Origin: Streptomyces caeruleatus
GTDB taxonomy: Bacteria > Actinomycetota > Actinomycetes > Streptomycetales > Streptomycetaceae
Assembly (NCBI RefSeq): GCF_001514235.1
Contig: NZ_KQ948934.1
Coordinates: 186,001-250,000 of the forward strand
Direction of reading: 5' to 3'
Length of the DNA: 64,000 bases
Shown here: positions 33,147 to 41,596 of the stretch, one piece after another
Layout: each line of letters starts with the position of its first letter
How positions within the stretch are numbered: position 1 is the stretch's first letter
Translations under genes and position numbers: made by a program
The notes under the pieces: generated by a model
What the model saw: only the letters and a program-made list of their open reading frames with translations
Told to the model about the DNA's origin: nothing
Database searches by the model: none

Positions 33147-34055
33147 ATGTCCAGGGCTCTTCCGAAGTACAACAAGCGCCGCGTCGCGTTCATCGGCGGC
33201 GCCGCCGCGGTGGCGCTGTCCGGCACGGTGATCGCCGGCTTCGCCCTCGCCGGGGAGACGAGCTCGTCTTCGAAGAGCGCCGGCACGAACGCCCGCACGC
33301 TGGCCGGACCCGGCACCATCACGTGCCCGGACGTGACCGGCCAGCTGCCCGCGATCCCCGCGTCCGCGCAGGCCGAGGTCGACCGCAACCTCGCCCAGCT
33401 CCAGACCCAGATCGACGAAGCCAACCAACGCCTCGTCGACACCGTCGGACAGGGCGGCCCCAACTTCGTCCAGAACGCCATCCTCGGCCCCCTGGAGGAC
33501 AAGCGCGTCGCCGCCCTCAACCGCATCGAGACCTCCATCGGCCGCGCGGCCGCCAAGCCCGAGGGCCTGGAAGCGTTCGCCGCCTGCACGCTCAACGCCG
33601 ATGGTGCCGGCGGCGGGGCGGGTGCGGGTGAGGAGGCAGGCGCCGGGGCCGGCGCGGGTGAGGAGGCCGGTGCCGGTGCCGGTGAGGAAGCGGGCGCCGG
33701 GGCGGAGGCCGGGGCGGGCGAGGACGCCGGTGACGCGGCGGGCGACGCGGGGAACGCCGGGGTCGGCACGATCAGCTGCCCGGACGTGACCGGCCAGCTG
33801 CCCGCGATCCCCGCGTCCGCGCAGGCCGAGGTCGACCGCAACCTCGCCCAGCTCCAGACCCAGATCGACGAAGCCAACCAGCGCCTCGTCGACACCGTCG
33901 GACAGGGCGGCCCCAACTTCGTCCAGAACGCCATCCTCGGCCCCCTGGAGGACAAGCGCGTCGCCGCCCTCAACCGCATCGAGACCTCCATCGGCCGGGC
34001 AGCCGCCAAGCCCGAGGGCCTGGAGGCGTTCGCCGCCTGCACGCTCACCCAGTGA
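33147..34055 (+). CDS. Secreted or membrane-anchored protein with two near-identical domains
   Basis: A 302-residue protein. A basic start and hydrophobic segment (VAFIGGAAAVALSGTVIAGFAL, residues about 13-35) form a signal or anchor. Then come two copies of a domain of about 90 residues running from TCPDVTGQLPAIP to EAFAACTL, each with one Cys near each end, likely a disulfide. A Gly/Ala/Glu linker of about 60 residues separates them. The domain is helical (QLQTQIDEANQRLVDTVGQG). I do not recognise a function. ATG 33147. It is divergent from argH. Confidence 0.82.
   Translation: MSRALPKYNKRRVAFIGGAAAVALSGTVIAGFALAGETSSSSKSAGTNARTLAGPGTITCPDVTGQLPAIPASAQAEVDRNLAQLQTQIDEANQRLVDTVGQGGPNFVQNAILGPLEDKRVAALNRIETSIGRAAAKPEGLEAFAACTLNADGAGGGAGAGEEAGAGAGAGEEAGAGAGEEAGAGAEAGAGEDAGDAAGDAGNAGVGTISCPDVTGQLPAIPASAQAEVDRNLAQLQTQIDEANQRLVDTVGQGGPNFVQNAILGPLEDKRVAALNRIETSIGRAAAKPEGLEAFAACTLTQ
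33324..33594 (+). repeat. Direct repeat unit 1 inside the secreted protein gene
   Basis: A 271-bp unit, almost identical to 33777-34047, offset by 453 bp. I see only a handful of synonymous differences. Confidence 0.9.
33777..34047 (+). repeat. Direct repeat unit 2 inside the secreted protein gene
   Basis: Second 271-bp unit; differences from unit 1 are at third codon positions such as CAA/CAG and GAA/GAG. Confidence 0.9.
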
Positions 34056-34140
34056 CGTGACAGGCAGCCGTGGCCGCCCCGTTGGCACGCCGACCGGGGC
34101 GGCCGCGGTGATACCGCCCGCGTCCAGCGCGGTAATTCCT

Positions 34141-34169
34141 TAGACAAACGAACGACCTGCGCCCATAAT
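34141..34169 (+). promoter_or_regulatory. Promoter of the oxidase-family gene
   Basis: TAGACA (34141-34146), a 17-bp spacer and CATAAT (34164-34169), 8 bp before the GTG start. Good vegetative match, and the mRNA is probably leaderless. Confidence 0.7.
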
Positions 34170-34177
34170 CGGTTGAC

Positions 34178-34762
34178 GTGGGAAAAACTTATGAACGCAT
34201 AGACGGCAGGCTCCGCACGTTCATCGAGGAGCAGCCCCTCTTCTTCACCGCGACCGCCCCCCTGTCCGCCGACGGCACCGTCAACCTCTCCCCCAAGGGC
34301 CTCAAGGGCTCCTTCGCGATCCTCGACGAACTGACCCTGGCCTACCTCGACTTCGCCGGCTCCAACGCCGAGACCGTCGCGCATCTGCGGGAGAACGGCC
34401 GGATCACCCTGATGTGGTGCGCCTTCCAGGGCCCGCCCAACATCGTCCGGGTGCACGGCCGCGGTGAGGCCGTCTTCCGTGACGACCCGCGGTTCAAGGA
34501 GCTGCTCGGGCATTTTCCCGACATCGACCCGTCCCCGCACGGTCTGCGCGCGATCGTCGTGGTGCGGGCCGATGTCATTCGCGACTCCTGCGGATACGCC
34601 GTCCCGCTCATGACGTACGACGAGGACCGCGACCTGCACGGCCGACGGTTCGCGCGCGAGGACGACGACTCGCTGAGCGCGTACTTCGCCAAGAGGGACA
34701 TCGCGACCAGCCTGGACGGCCTACCCGGAGTGCCGTTGCCACTCCCCCCGTCTAGCGTCTGA
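34178..34762 (+). CDS. Pyridoxamine 5'-phosphate oxidase-family flavin protein
   Basis: A 194-residue split-barrel protein of the PNPOx-like family (FFTATAPLSADGTVNLSPKG, LDFAGSNAETVAHLRENGRI, VRVHGRGEAVFRD). Such proteins bind FMN or F420; the exact substrate is not known. The start is GTG 34178, placed 8 bp after the -10 box, and no Shine-Dalgarno is present, which supports a leaderless mRNA. It ends 3 bp before the next gene, so the two are probably co-transcribed. Confidence 0.87.
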   Translation: MGKTYERIDGRLRTFIEEQPLFFTATAPLSADGTVNLSPKGLKGSFAILDELTLAYLDFAGSNAETVAHLRENGRITLMWCAFQGPPNIVRVHGRGEAVFRDDPRFKELLGHFPDIDPSPHGLRAIVVVRADVIRDSCGYAVPLMTYDEDRDLHGRRFAREDDDSLSAYFAKRDIATSLDGLPGVPLPLPPSSV

Positions 34763-34765
34763 GCC

Positions 34766-35467
34766 ATGCGTCCCGGTGTCGTCGCCCTCGCGTCCGCGTC
34801 CCTGCTCGTGCTCGGCGCCGCGCCGGGTGAGGGACCGCCACGGCCGCTGCCCGCACGCATGGCCGACACCGGGGGTGGCACCCAGCTGATCACCGCCGTG
34901 GCACCGGGGCCGGGCTCGACCTCCGGCATCGTGACCTGGTGGAACCGGCTCGACGGGACGTGGGTGAAGGCCGGTTCGGCGTCCGCCCGCTTCGGCGCGA
35001 AAGGGCTCGTCGAGGGGGCCGGGCGCAAGCAGGGCACCAACACCACGCCGACCGGGCTGTACGGGCTGCCGTACGCCTTCGGCATCAAGGCGGCGCCGCG
35101 CGGGACGGCGTACGAGTACCGCCGGGTGCGCAAGAACTCCTGGTGGTGCCAGGACACCGGCTCCCGCGCCTACAACCGCTGGACCGAGCCACGGGCACGC
35201 GACTGCCGGGCCGCCGAGTCCGAGCATCTGGTCTCCTACGGCTCGCTCTACTCGTACGCGCTCGTCATCGGGTTCAACTACGAGCGGCCGGTGAAGGGCC
35301 GCGGCGCCGGGATCTTCCTCCATGTGAAGGGGCGGGGGGCGACGGCCGGCTGTGTGTCGGTGTCGCGGGGCGCGATGCGCCGGATCCTCAAATGGGCCGA
35401 TCCGGGGCGCAAACCGCACATGGCGATCGGGACGGCGAAGGGGCCGACGGCCATCACCCGGTACTGA
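34766..35467 (+). CDS. L,D-transpeptidase (YkuD)-like secreted protein
   Basis: A 233-residue protein. The N-terminus is a short signal peptide (VVALASASLLVLGAAPG). The catalytic region has FLHVKGRGATAGCVSVSR, matching the H-x-x-G...G-C-V/I signature of YkuD enzymes with Cys as nucleophile, and NTTPTGLYGLPYAFG earlier. It probably acts on peptidoglycan or is a related cysteine enzyme outside the membrane. ATG 34766 lies 3 bp after the previous stop. The family is common in Streptomyces. Confidence 0.83.
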   Translation: MRPGVVALASASLLVLGAAPGEGPPRPLPARMADTGGGTQLITAVAPGPGSTSGIVTWWNRLDGTWVKAGSASARFGAKGLVEGAGRKQGTNTTPTGLYGLPYAFGIKAAPRGTAYEYRRVRKNSWWCQDTGSRAYNRWTEPRARDCRAAESEHLVSYGSLYSYALVIGFNYERPVKGRGAGIFLHVKGRGATAGCVSVSRGAMRRILKWADPGRKPHMAIGTAKGPTAITRY

Positions 35468-35564
35468 GCGCGCACCACTGAACACACGGACCTCCCCGCA
35501 CGTATCTCAGGGCCAAGGGACCACGCCCAACACGCACCCCCCTTGCCCCGTCCCCGGAGGAACC

Positions 35565-36947
35565 GTGACCACCACGCTCGCAGGCGGCCGTGCCGCTCGC
35601 CGCCAGACGATGCGCCGTATCCGCCCGCGCCGCTCCCCGGCCGTACCGCTGGTGATCGCCCTGTGGGCGGGCGCGGCGGCGGTACTGTGGCTCTGGTGGG
35701 ACAACACGCCGTCCCTCGCGGACAACACCGCGAAGATCCTCGCCGCGGGCCGGATCACCGGGCTGCTCGCCGGCTATCTGATGGCGCTCGTCGTGCTCCA
35801 GATGGCCCGGGTGCCGGCGCTGGAGCGGCGGGTGGGCTCGGACCGGGTCGCCCGCTGGCACGCGATGAGCGGGCGCTACACGATCTGCCTCGTCATCGCG
35901 CATGTCTTCCTCACCATGTGGGCGTACGCGCTCCAGGCCGGCAAGACCCTGAGCGATGTCGTGCAGCAGACGATCGACTCGGTCAACACGCTGCCGGACA
36001 TGGGCAAGGCGGCCATCGGCACCGGGCTGCTGTTCCTCATCGCGTTCCTCTCGATCGGCGGCATCCGCCGCATGATCGGGTACGACACCTGGTACCACGT
36101 GCACCTGCTGACGTACGCCGCCGTGTACCTGACGTTCTGGCACCAGATCACCACCGGCAACGAGTTCGCCGTCGAACCCACCGCGAAGACCTTCTGGTAC
36201 GGGCTGTACGGCATCGTGACCGCGCTGGTGCTCTGGTACCGGGTCATCACCCCGATCCGGCTCAACCTGCGGCACCGGATGTACGTCGAGGCGGTCATCG
36301 AGGAGACGCCGGGCATCGTGTCGGTGCTGATCGGCGGGCGCAAGCTGCACCGGATGGGGGCGGAGGCGGGGCAGTTCTTCCGGTGGCGGTTCAAGGCGCC
36401 GGGGATGCGGTTCAGCTCCCACCCGTACTCGCTGTCGGCGGCGCCCCGCCCGGACATGCTGCGGATCACGGTCAAGGCGATCGGCGACCACACGTCGCGG
36501 CTGCGTGACCTGAAGCCCGGCACCAAGGTGTGGGCCGAGGGGCCGTACGGCGCGATGACGGCCCAGCGGCGCAGCCGCGGCAAGGTGCTGCTGGTCGCCG
36601 GCGGTGTCGGCATCACGCCGATGCGGGCGCTGTTCGAGACCCTGCCCGGCGCGTCCGGTGACATCACCCTCCTCTACCGGGCGAACAGCACCCAGGACCT
36701 GGCGCTGTGGGACGAGCTGGCCAAGATCGCCGACGAACGCGGCGCCCGTCTGATGTACGCGGTGAACAGCCCGGACGGCGAGCGGCCCGACATCTCGGCG
36801 GAGCGGTTGCAGCAGAAGCTGCCCGACATCGACAAGCACGACGTCTTCATGTGCGGGCCGGCCGGCTTCGCGCAGTCCGTCTACGAAGCACTGCGCGGCG
36901 CGGGTGTGCCCGCCCGCCGCATCCATCACGAGTCGTTCGAGATGTGA
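35565..36947 (+). CDS. Ferric reductase-like transmembrane flavoprotein
   Basis: A 460-residue protein. The N-terminal half has about six membrane helices with paired histidines for heme (HAMSGRYTICLVIAHVF, YHVHLLTYAAVYLTFWH). The C-terminal half is a ferredoxin-reductase-type module: FAD-binding HPYSLSAAP, nucleotide-binding GGVGITPMRALFE and CGPAGFAQSVYEALR. It should move electrons from NAD(P)H via FAD and heme across the membrane. GTG 35565 has GGAGG 4 bp upstream. The next genes encode an FMN-binding protein and its flavin transferase. Confidence 0.92.
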   Translation: MTTTLAGGRAARRQTMRRIRPRRSPAVPLVIALWAGAAAVLWLWWDNTPSLADNTAKILAAGRITGLLAGYLMALVVLQMARVPALERRVGSDRVARWHAMSGRYTICLVIAHVFLTMWAYALQAGKTLSDVVQQTIDSVNTLPDMGKAAIGTGLLFLIAFLSIGGIRRMIGYDTWYHVHLLTYAAVYLTFWHQITTGNEFAVEPTAKTFWYGLYGIVTALVLWYRVITPIRLNLRHRMYVEAVIEETPGIVSVLIGGRKLHRMGAEAGQFFRWRFKAPGMRFSSHPYSLSAAPRPDMLRITVKAIGDHTSRLRDLKPGTKVWAEGPYGAMTAQRRSRGKVLLVAGGVGITPMRALFETLPGASGDITLLYRANSTQDLALWDELAKIADERGARLMYAVNSPDGERPDISAERLQQKLPDIDKHDVFMCGPAGFAQSVYEALRGAGVPARRIHHESFEM

Positions 36948-36985
36948 GCGACGGGACTCAAAAGACTTCAGGAGCTGTAGGAGCG

Positions 36986-38056
36986 ATGAGGAAGAGTCAC
37001 CCCATCCGGCGTGTCGTGCTGGCCGGCGCCGCCACCGTGTCCGGGATCGTGCTGCTGCTGTCGCTGAAACCGGCGTCCGACCCGGGTTCCGCGCAGGCGG
37101 CCGGCATCGGCGCACCGCCGGCGGCCTCGGCCCAGGGCGGCGCCCAGGCGGCGGCCACCGGCACGTTCACCGGTGACGCGGCGCAGACCCAGTACGGGGC
37201 CGTGCAGGTACGCCTGAGCGTGGCCAACGGGAAGATCACCAAGGCCGAGACCGTCCAGGCTCCCCAGGGCGGCCAGAGCGACCAGATCACCGCCAACGCC
37301 GTACCCAAGCTCAACCAGGCGGCCGTCACAGCGGGCACCGCCGACATCGACGCCGTGTCCGGAGCCACCTACACCAGCGCCGGCTACAAGAAGTCCCTCC
37401 AGTCCGCCCTCTACAAGGCACAGGCGAGCGCCGGCTCGTCCCAGGGGTCCGGGTCCGCCCAGGCCGCCACCGTCACCGGCCACGCCGTCCAGACGCAGTA
37501 CGGCGCGGTCCAGGTCCGTATCACCGTCAACGGCGGCAAGATCGCCAAGGCGGAGACGGTCCAGGCCCCCAAGGGCGGCCAGAGCGACCAGGTCACGGCA
37601 AACGCCGTACCGAAGCTCAACCAGGCAGCCGTGGCAGCGGGCACCGCCGACATCGACGCCGTGTCGGGAGCGACGTACACCAGCGCCGGGTACAAGGAAT
37701 CCCTCCAGTCCGCCCTCGACAAGGCGCAGGCCGGCGCCGGTGCGTCGCAGGGCTCCGGGTCCCAGGGTTCGGGCGCAGCGCAGGCCCGTACCGTCACCGG
37801 CAAGGTCTCCCAGACGCAGTACGGCCCGGTCCAGGTCCGGGTCACGGTCGCGGGCGGAAAGGTCACCAAGGCCGAGGCGGTCCAGACGCCCAAGGGCGGG
37901 CAGAGCGACCAGGTCACCGCCAACGCGGTGCCGAAGCTCAACCAGGCAGCGGTGGCGGCCGGAAGCGCCGACATCGACGCCGTGTCCGGAGCCACCTACA
38001 CCAGCGCCGGCTACAAGGAATCCCTCCAGTCGGCACTGGACCAGGCCGGTGGCTGA
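36986..38056 (+). CDS. Exported protein with three tandem FMN-binding domains
   Basis: A 356-residue protein with an N-terminal membrane anchor (RRVVLAGAATVSGIVLLLSL) and three repeats of about 85 residues joined by Ser/Gln/Gly/Ala linkers. Each repeat ends DAVSGATYTSAGYKxSLQ, the ApbE target motif; the predicted FMN-Thr sites are Thr128, Thr230 and Thr337. It probably carries three covalent FMN groups and relays electrons outside the membrane from the reductase upstream. ATG 36986, with an AGGAG-type signal. The downstream apbE overlaps its end by 8 bp. Confidence 0.9.
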   Translation: MRKSHPIRRVVLAGAATVSGIVLLLSLKPASDPGSAQAAGIGAPPAASAQGGAQAAATGTFTGDAAQTQYGAVQVRLSVANGKITKAETVQAPQGGQSDQITANAVPKLNQAAVTAGTADIDAVSGATYTSAGYKKSLQSALYKAQASAGSSQGSGSAQAATVTGHAVQTQYGAVQVRITVNGGKIAKAETVQAPKGGQSDQVTANAVPKLNQAAVAAGTADIDAVSGATYTSAGYKESLQSALDKAQAGAGASQGSGSQGSGAAQARTVTGKVSQTQYGPVQVRVTVAGGKVTKAEAVQTPKGGQSDQVTANAVPKLNQAAVAAGSADIDAVSGATYTSAGYKESLQSALDQAGG

Positions 38057-38852
38057 CACGGTGGCGGAACCGACAGAAGCTCCCGCCGCGGTACGTCATG
38101 CGGAGGAGGTCATGGGGACGGTCTTCTCCTTCGACGTCCGCGGCGGGGACCCCGGTGCCGTGCGGTCGGCACTGGAAGACGCGGTCGCCGGACTGCACCG
38201 GGTCGACGAGGTGTTCAGCACCTACCGCGACGGCAGCCAGATCTCCCGGCTGGCACGCGGTGAGCTGACCGTCGACGAGTGCGATCCGGAGGTCGCCGAG
38301 GTGCTGGAGCTCGGCGCCGAGGCCGAGCGGGCCAGCGAGGGCTGGTTCAGCACGTCGTACGAGGGCCGCCTCGATCCGACCGGCATCGTCAAGGGCTGGT
38401 CCGTGGAACGCGCGGCACGTGCCCTTGCGACGGTCCCCGGTGTGACCGGCGTGAGCCTGAACGGCGGCGGCGACGTCCAGCTGCTGGGCGTACCCGGCCC
38501 CCAGCGACCCTGGCGGGTCGGCGTCTCCGACCCCCTCCGCCCGGGCGGCCTGGCTGCCGTGATCTCCGCCGCCGGCCTGTCCGAACTGGCGGTCGCCACT
38601 TCCGGCACGGCAGAGCGCGGCGCCCACATCGTCGACCCCCGCACGGGCCGCTCCGCGGTGACGGACCTGGTGGCGGTGACGGTCGTCGCCCCGTCGGTGA
38701 CCTGGGCGGACTGCTGGGCGACGGCGGCTTTCGCGATGGGTTCCAGGCAGGGGTTGCGCTGGCTGGAGTCGTTGCCGGACGTGGAGGCCCTGCTGATCAC
38801 GGCGGGCGACGAGGTGAGATGCACAGGCGGCCTGGCATCTCGGCTCGGGTGA
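38049..38852 (+). CDS. apbE: FAD:protein FMN transferase
   Basis: A 267-residue ApbE-family protein: EEVMGTVFSFDVRG, DEVFSTYRDGSQISRL, LDPTGIVKGWSVERA, LNGGGDVQLLG and VATSGTAERGAHIVDPRTG are the family motifs. It transfers FMN from FAD to Thr residues of the neighbouring triple-domain protein. There is no signal peptide, so attachment may occur before export or the chosen start is short; many ApbE proteins are exported. Start GTG 38049, overlapping the upstream stop; GTG 38061 is possible. Confidence 0.92.
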   Translation: MADTVAEPTEAPAAVRHAEEVMGTVFSFDVRGGDPGAVRSALEDAVAGLHRVDEVFSTYRDGSQISRLARGELTVDECDPEVAEVLELGAEAERASEGWFSTSYEGRLDPTGIVKGWSVERAARALATVPGVTGVSLNGGGDVQLLGVPGPQRPWRVGVSDPLRPGGLAAVISAAGLSELAVATSGTAERGAHIVDPRTGRSAVTDLVAVTVVAPSVTWADCWATAAFAMGSRQGLRWLESLPDVEALLITAGDEVRCTGGLASRLG

Positions 38853-38862
38853 GTCACCCAAC

Positions 38863-38907
38863 CCAGGGGCGCGGGGAACTGCGCGACCAGCCGCAACGAA
38901 CCCGCAG
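38863..38907 (-). repeat. Streptomyces intergenic repeat, copy C (inverted)
   Basis: CCAGGGGCGCGGGGAACTGC and flanks, the reverse complement of copy A, between convergent apbE and argR. Confidence 0.75.
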
Positions 38908-38933
38908 TCGGCGACTTACCTCCGCCACCCCTC

Positions 38934-39479
38934 TCAGTGGCCGTTCTGCGCCAACCGCAGCAAATGATCGGCCAGAGCCTGACCCCCCGTGGGGTTCCGG
39001 CTGATCAGCAGCAACGTGTCGTCACCGGCAATCGTCCCCAGGATGTCCTGCAACTCGGCCTGATCAATGGCCGAGGCCAAGAACTGCGCGGCCCCCGGAG
39101 GGGTCCGCAGGACCACGAGATTCGCGGAAGCCTCCGCGGAGATGAGCAGTTCCTGCGACAACCGCCGCATCCGCTCCTCCTTCGCCGACTCTCCCAGCGG
39201 CGCCCGAGGCGTACGAAACCCGCCCTCACTCGGCACCGCGTAGATCAGGTCACCGTCGTTGTTGCGGATCTTCACCGCGTTCAGCTCGTCCAGATCCCGG
39301 GAGAGCGTCGCCTGCGTGACGCTCAGCCCGTCGTCCGACAGCAGCTTCGCCAACTGACTCTGTGACCGCACGGGCTGCCGGTTGAGGATGTCCACGATCC
39401 GGCGGTGGCGTGCGGTACGGGTCTGCGGCACGGCAGGCCCGACGGCCCCGTTGTGCTCGTGGTCCTGCGCCTGACTCAT
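38934..39479 (-). CDS. argR: Arginine repressor
   Basis: A 181-residue ArgR. The N-terminal winged helix (TARHRRIVDILNRQPVRSQ, SVTQATLSRDLDELNAVKI) binds ARG boxes; the C-terminal domain (GDDTLLLISRNPTGGQALADHL) binds arginine and forms the hexamer. ATG 39479 is 18 bp after the argD stop, making it the last gene of argC-J-B-D-R. It probably represses the argC and argH promoters in this window. Confidence 0.97.
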   Translation of the reverse strand: MSQAQDHEHNGAVGPAVPQTRTARHRRIVDILNRQPVRSQSQLAKLLSDDGLSVTQATLSRDLDELNAVKIRNNDGDLIYAVPSEGGFRTPRAPLGESAKEERMRRLSQELLISAEASANLVVLRTPPGAAQFLASAIDQAELQDILGTIAGDDTLLLISRNPTGGQALADHLLRLAQNGH

Positions 39480-39497
39480 CGTCGTCTCATTCCCCGG

Positions 39498-40685
39498 TCA
39501 TCCGTCCCCGTTGGCCCGATCAAGGATGCCGGGAAGGGCCTGAAGAAGCGCCTCCACTTCGTCGTCGCCGAGGTTCAGCGGCGGCATGAGCCGTACGACA
39601 TCGGGGGCGGGCGCGTTCACCAGGAAACCGGCGTCCTGAGCCGCCTGCTGCACCTTGGCGGCGTGCGGCTCGGTGAGCACGATACCCAGGAGCAGTCCCG
39701 CGCCCCGGACATAGTCGATCAGCGGGTGGCCCAGCGCCTCGATCCCGTCGCGCAACTTCTCGCTCTGCCGCTTGACGTTCTCCAGCAACCCGTCGTTCGC
39801 GATGGTGTCCAGAACCGCGAGGCCCGCCGCGCACGCGACCGGGTTGCCGCCGAAGGTCGTCCCGTGGTGACCGGGCTGCAGCAGCTCCGCGGCCCGCCCG
39901 AAGGCGACCGTGGCGCCCAGCGGCAGGCCGCCGCCGAGCTGCTTGGCGAGGGTGACGACGTCGGGCAGGACGCCCTCGTGGGCCTGGTACTCGAACCAGT
40001 GCCCGGTACGGCCGACGCCGGTCTGCACCTCGTCGAGGACGAGGAGCGCCCCGCTCGCGGCGGTGATCGCCCGCGCGGCCTTCAGATAGCCGGCCGGCGG
40101 CACGACGACTCCGAGCTCGCCCTGGATCGGCTCGATGATCACGAGGGCCGTCTCCTCGGTGACGGCCGCGGCCAGCGCCTGCGCGTCACCGAACGGCACA
40201 TGGGTGACGTCGCCGGGCAGCGGCAGGAACGGCTCCCGCTTGCCGGGCTGCCCGGTCATCGCGAGGGCGCCCATGGTGCGGCCGTGGAAGCCGCCCTCGG
40301 TGGCGACGACGTGGGTGCGCCCGGTCAGCCGTCCGATCTTGAAGGCGGCCTCGTTGGCCTCGGCGCCGGAGTTGCAGAAGAAGACCCTGCCGTCCCGGCC
40401 GAAGAGCTGCAGGAGCCGTTCGGCGAGGGCGACGGTGGGCTCGGCCATGAAGAAGTTGGAGATGTGACCGAGGGACGCGATCTGCTTGCTCACGGCCTCG
40501 ACGATCGCCGGGTGGGCGTGGCCGAGCGCGTTGGTCGCGATCCCGCCGACGAAGTCGAGGTACTGCTTGCCGTCCGCGTCCCAGACCTTCAGACCCTCGC
40601 CGCGCACGAGAGGGAGCCGCGGGGTTCCGTAGTTGTTCATGAGCGAGCCCTGCCACCGCTGGGCGTACTCCTGGTTCCCGGTCAT
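39498..40685 (-). CDS. argD: Acetylornithine aminotransferase
   Basis: A 395-residue class III PLP aminotransferase: GGFHGRTMGALAMTGQP, VLDEVQTGVGRTG and TLAKQLGGGLPLGA with the Schiff-base Lys. It converts N-acetylglutamate semialdehyde to N-acetylornithine. ATG 40685 overlaps the argB stop (ATGA), indicating coupled translation. Confidence 0.97.
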   Translation of the reverse strand: MTGNQEYAQRWQGSLMNNYGTPRLPLVRGEGLKVWDADGKQYLDFVGGIATNALGHAHPAIVEAVSKQIASLGHISNFFMAEPTVALAERLLQLFGRDGRVFFCNSGAEANEAAFKIGRLTGRTHVVATEGGFHGRTMGALAMTGQPGKREPFLPLPGDVTHVPFGDAQALAAAVTEETALVIIEPIQGELGVVVPPAGYLKAARAITAASGALLVLDEVQTGVGRTGHWFEYQAHEGVLPDVVTLAKQLGGGLPLGATVAFGRAAELLQPGHHGTTFGGNPVACAAGLAVLDTIANDGLLENVKRQSEKLRDGIEALGHPLIDYVRGAGLLLGIVLTEPHAAKVQQAAQDAGFLVNAPAPDVVRLMPPLNLGDDEVEALLQALPGILDRANGDG

Positions 40686-41596
40686 TCCGCGTCCCCCTCG
40701 GCTACGTCCGGCACGACCATCGTGCCGATGCCTTCATCCGTGAAGATCTCCAGCAGGATCGAGTGCTGGACCCGGCCGTCGATGACGCGGGCGGTGGTGA
40801 CGCCACCCCGCACGGCGTGCAGACAGCCCTCCATCTTCGGCACCATGCCGGAGCTCAACTCCGGCAGCAGCTTCTCCAGTTGGCTGGCGGTGAGGCGGCT
40901 GATCACCTCGTCGGAGTTGGGCCAGTCCTCATAGAGGCCCTCGACGTCCGTGAGGACCATGAGGGTTTCGGCGCCCAGAGCAGCAGCGAGTGCCGCAGCC
41001 GCCGTATCAGCATTGACGTTGTAGACATGCCCGTCGTCCTCGGAGCGGGCGATCGACGAGACCACCGGGATCCGGCCGTCGGCCAGCAGCGCCTCGATCG
41101 CGCCCGTGTCGATGTCGGTGATCTCGCCGACCCGCCCGATGTCGACCAGCTCGCCGTCGATCTCGGGCTGGTGCTTGGTGGCGGAGATGGTGTGCGCGTC
41201 CTCGCCGGTCAGGCCGACGGCGAGCGGGCCGTGCTGGTTGAGCAGGTTGACCAGCTCGCGCTGGACCTGTCCGGCCAGCACCATCCGTACGACGTCCATG
41301 GCGTCCTCGGTGGTGACCCTGAGGCCCGCCTTGAACTCGCTGACGATGCCGTGCTTGTCGAGGGCGGCGCTGATCTGCGGGCCGCCCCCGTGCACGACGA
41401 CCGGCTTGAGACCGGCGTGGTGCAGGAAGACGACGTCCTGGGCGAAGGCGGCCTTCAGCTCCTCGTCGATCATGGCGTTACCGCCGAACTTGATGACGAC
41501 CGTCTTGCCGTTGTGCCGGACCAGCCAGGGCAGTGCCTCGATGAGGATCTGGGCCTTGGGGAGCGCGGTGTGCTTGCGCGCGGGTGAGTTGCTCAT
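40682..41596 (-). CDS. argB: Acetylglutamate kinase
   Basis: A 304-residue amino-acid kinase: VVIKFGGNAMID, VVVHGGGPQIS, VNADTAAAALAAALGAETL, GGMVPKM-like SSGMVPKMEGCLHAVRGG. It phosphorylates N-acetylglutamate and is usually the arginine-inhibited step. ATG 41596 overlaps the argJ stop (ATGA). Confidence 0.97.
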   Translation of the reverse strand: MSNSPARKHTALPKAQILIEALPWLVRHNGKTVVIKFGGNAMIDEELKAAFAQDVVFLHHAGLKPVVVHGGGPQISAALDKHGIVSEFKAGLRVTTEDAMDVVRMVLAGQVQRELVNLLNQHGPLAVGLTGEDAHTISATKHQPEIDGELVDIGRVGEITDIDTGAIEALLADGRIPVVSSIARSEDDGHVYNVNADTAAAALAAALGAETLMVLTDVEGLYEDWPNSDEVISRLTASQLEKLLPELSSGMVPKMEGCLHAVRGGVTTARVIDGRVQHSILLEIFTDEGIGTMVVPDVAEGDAE

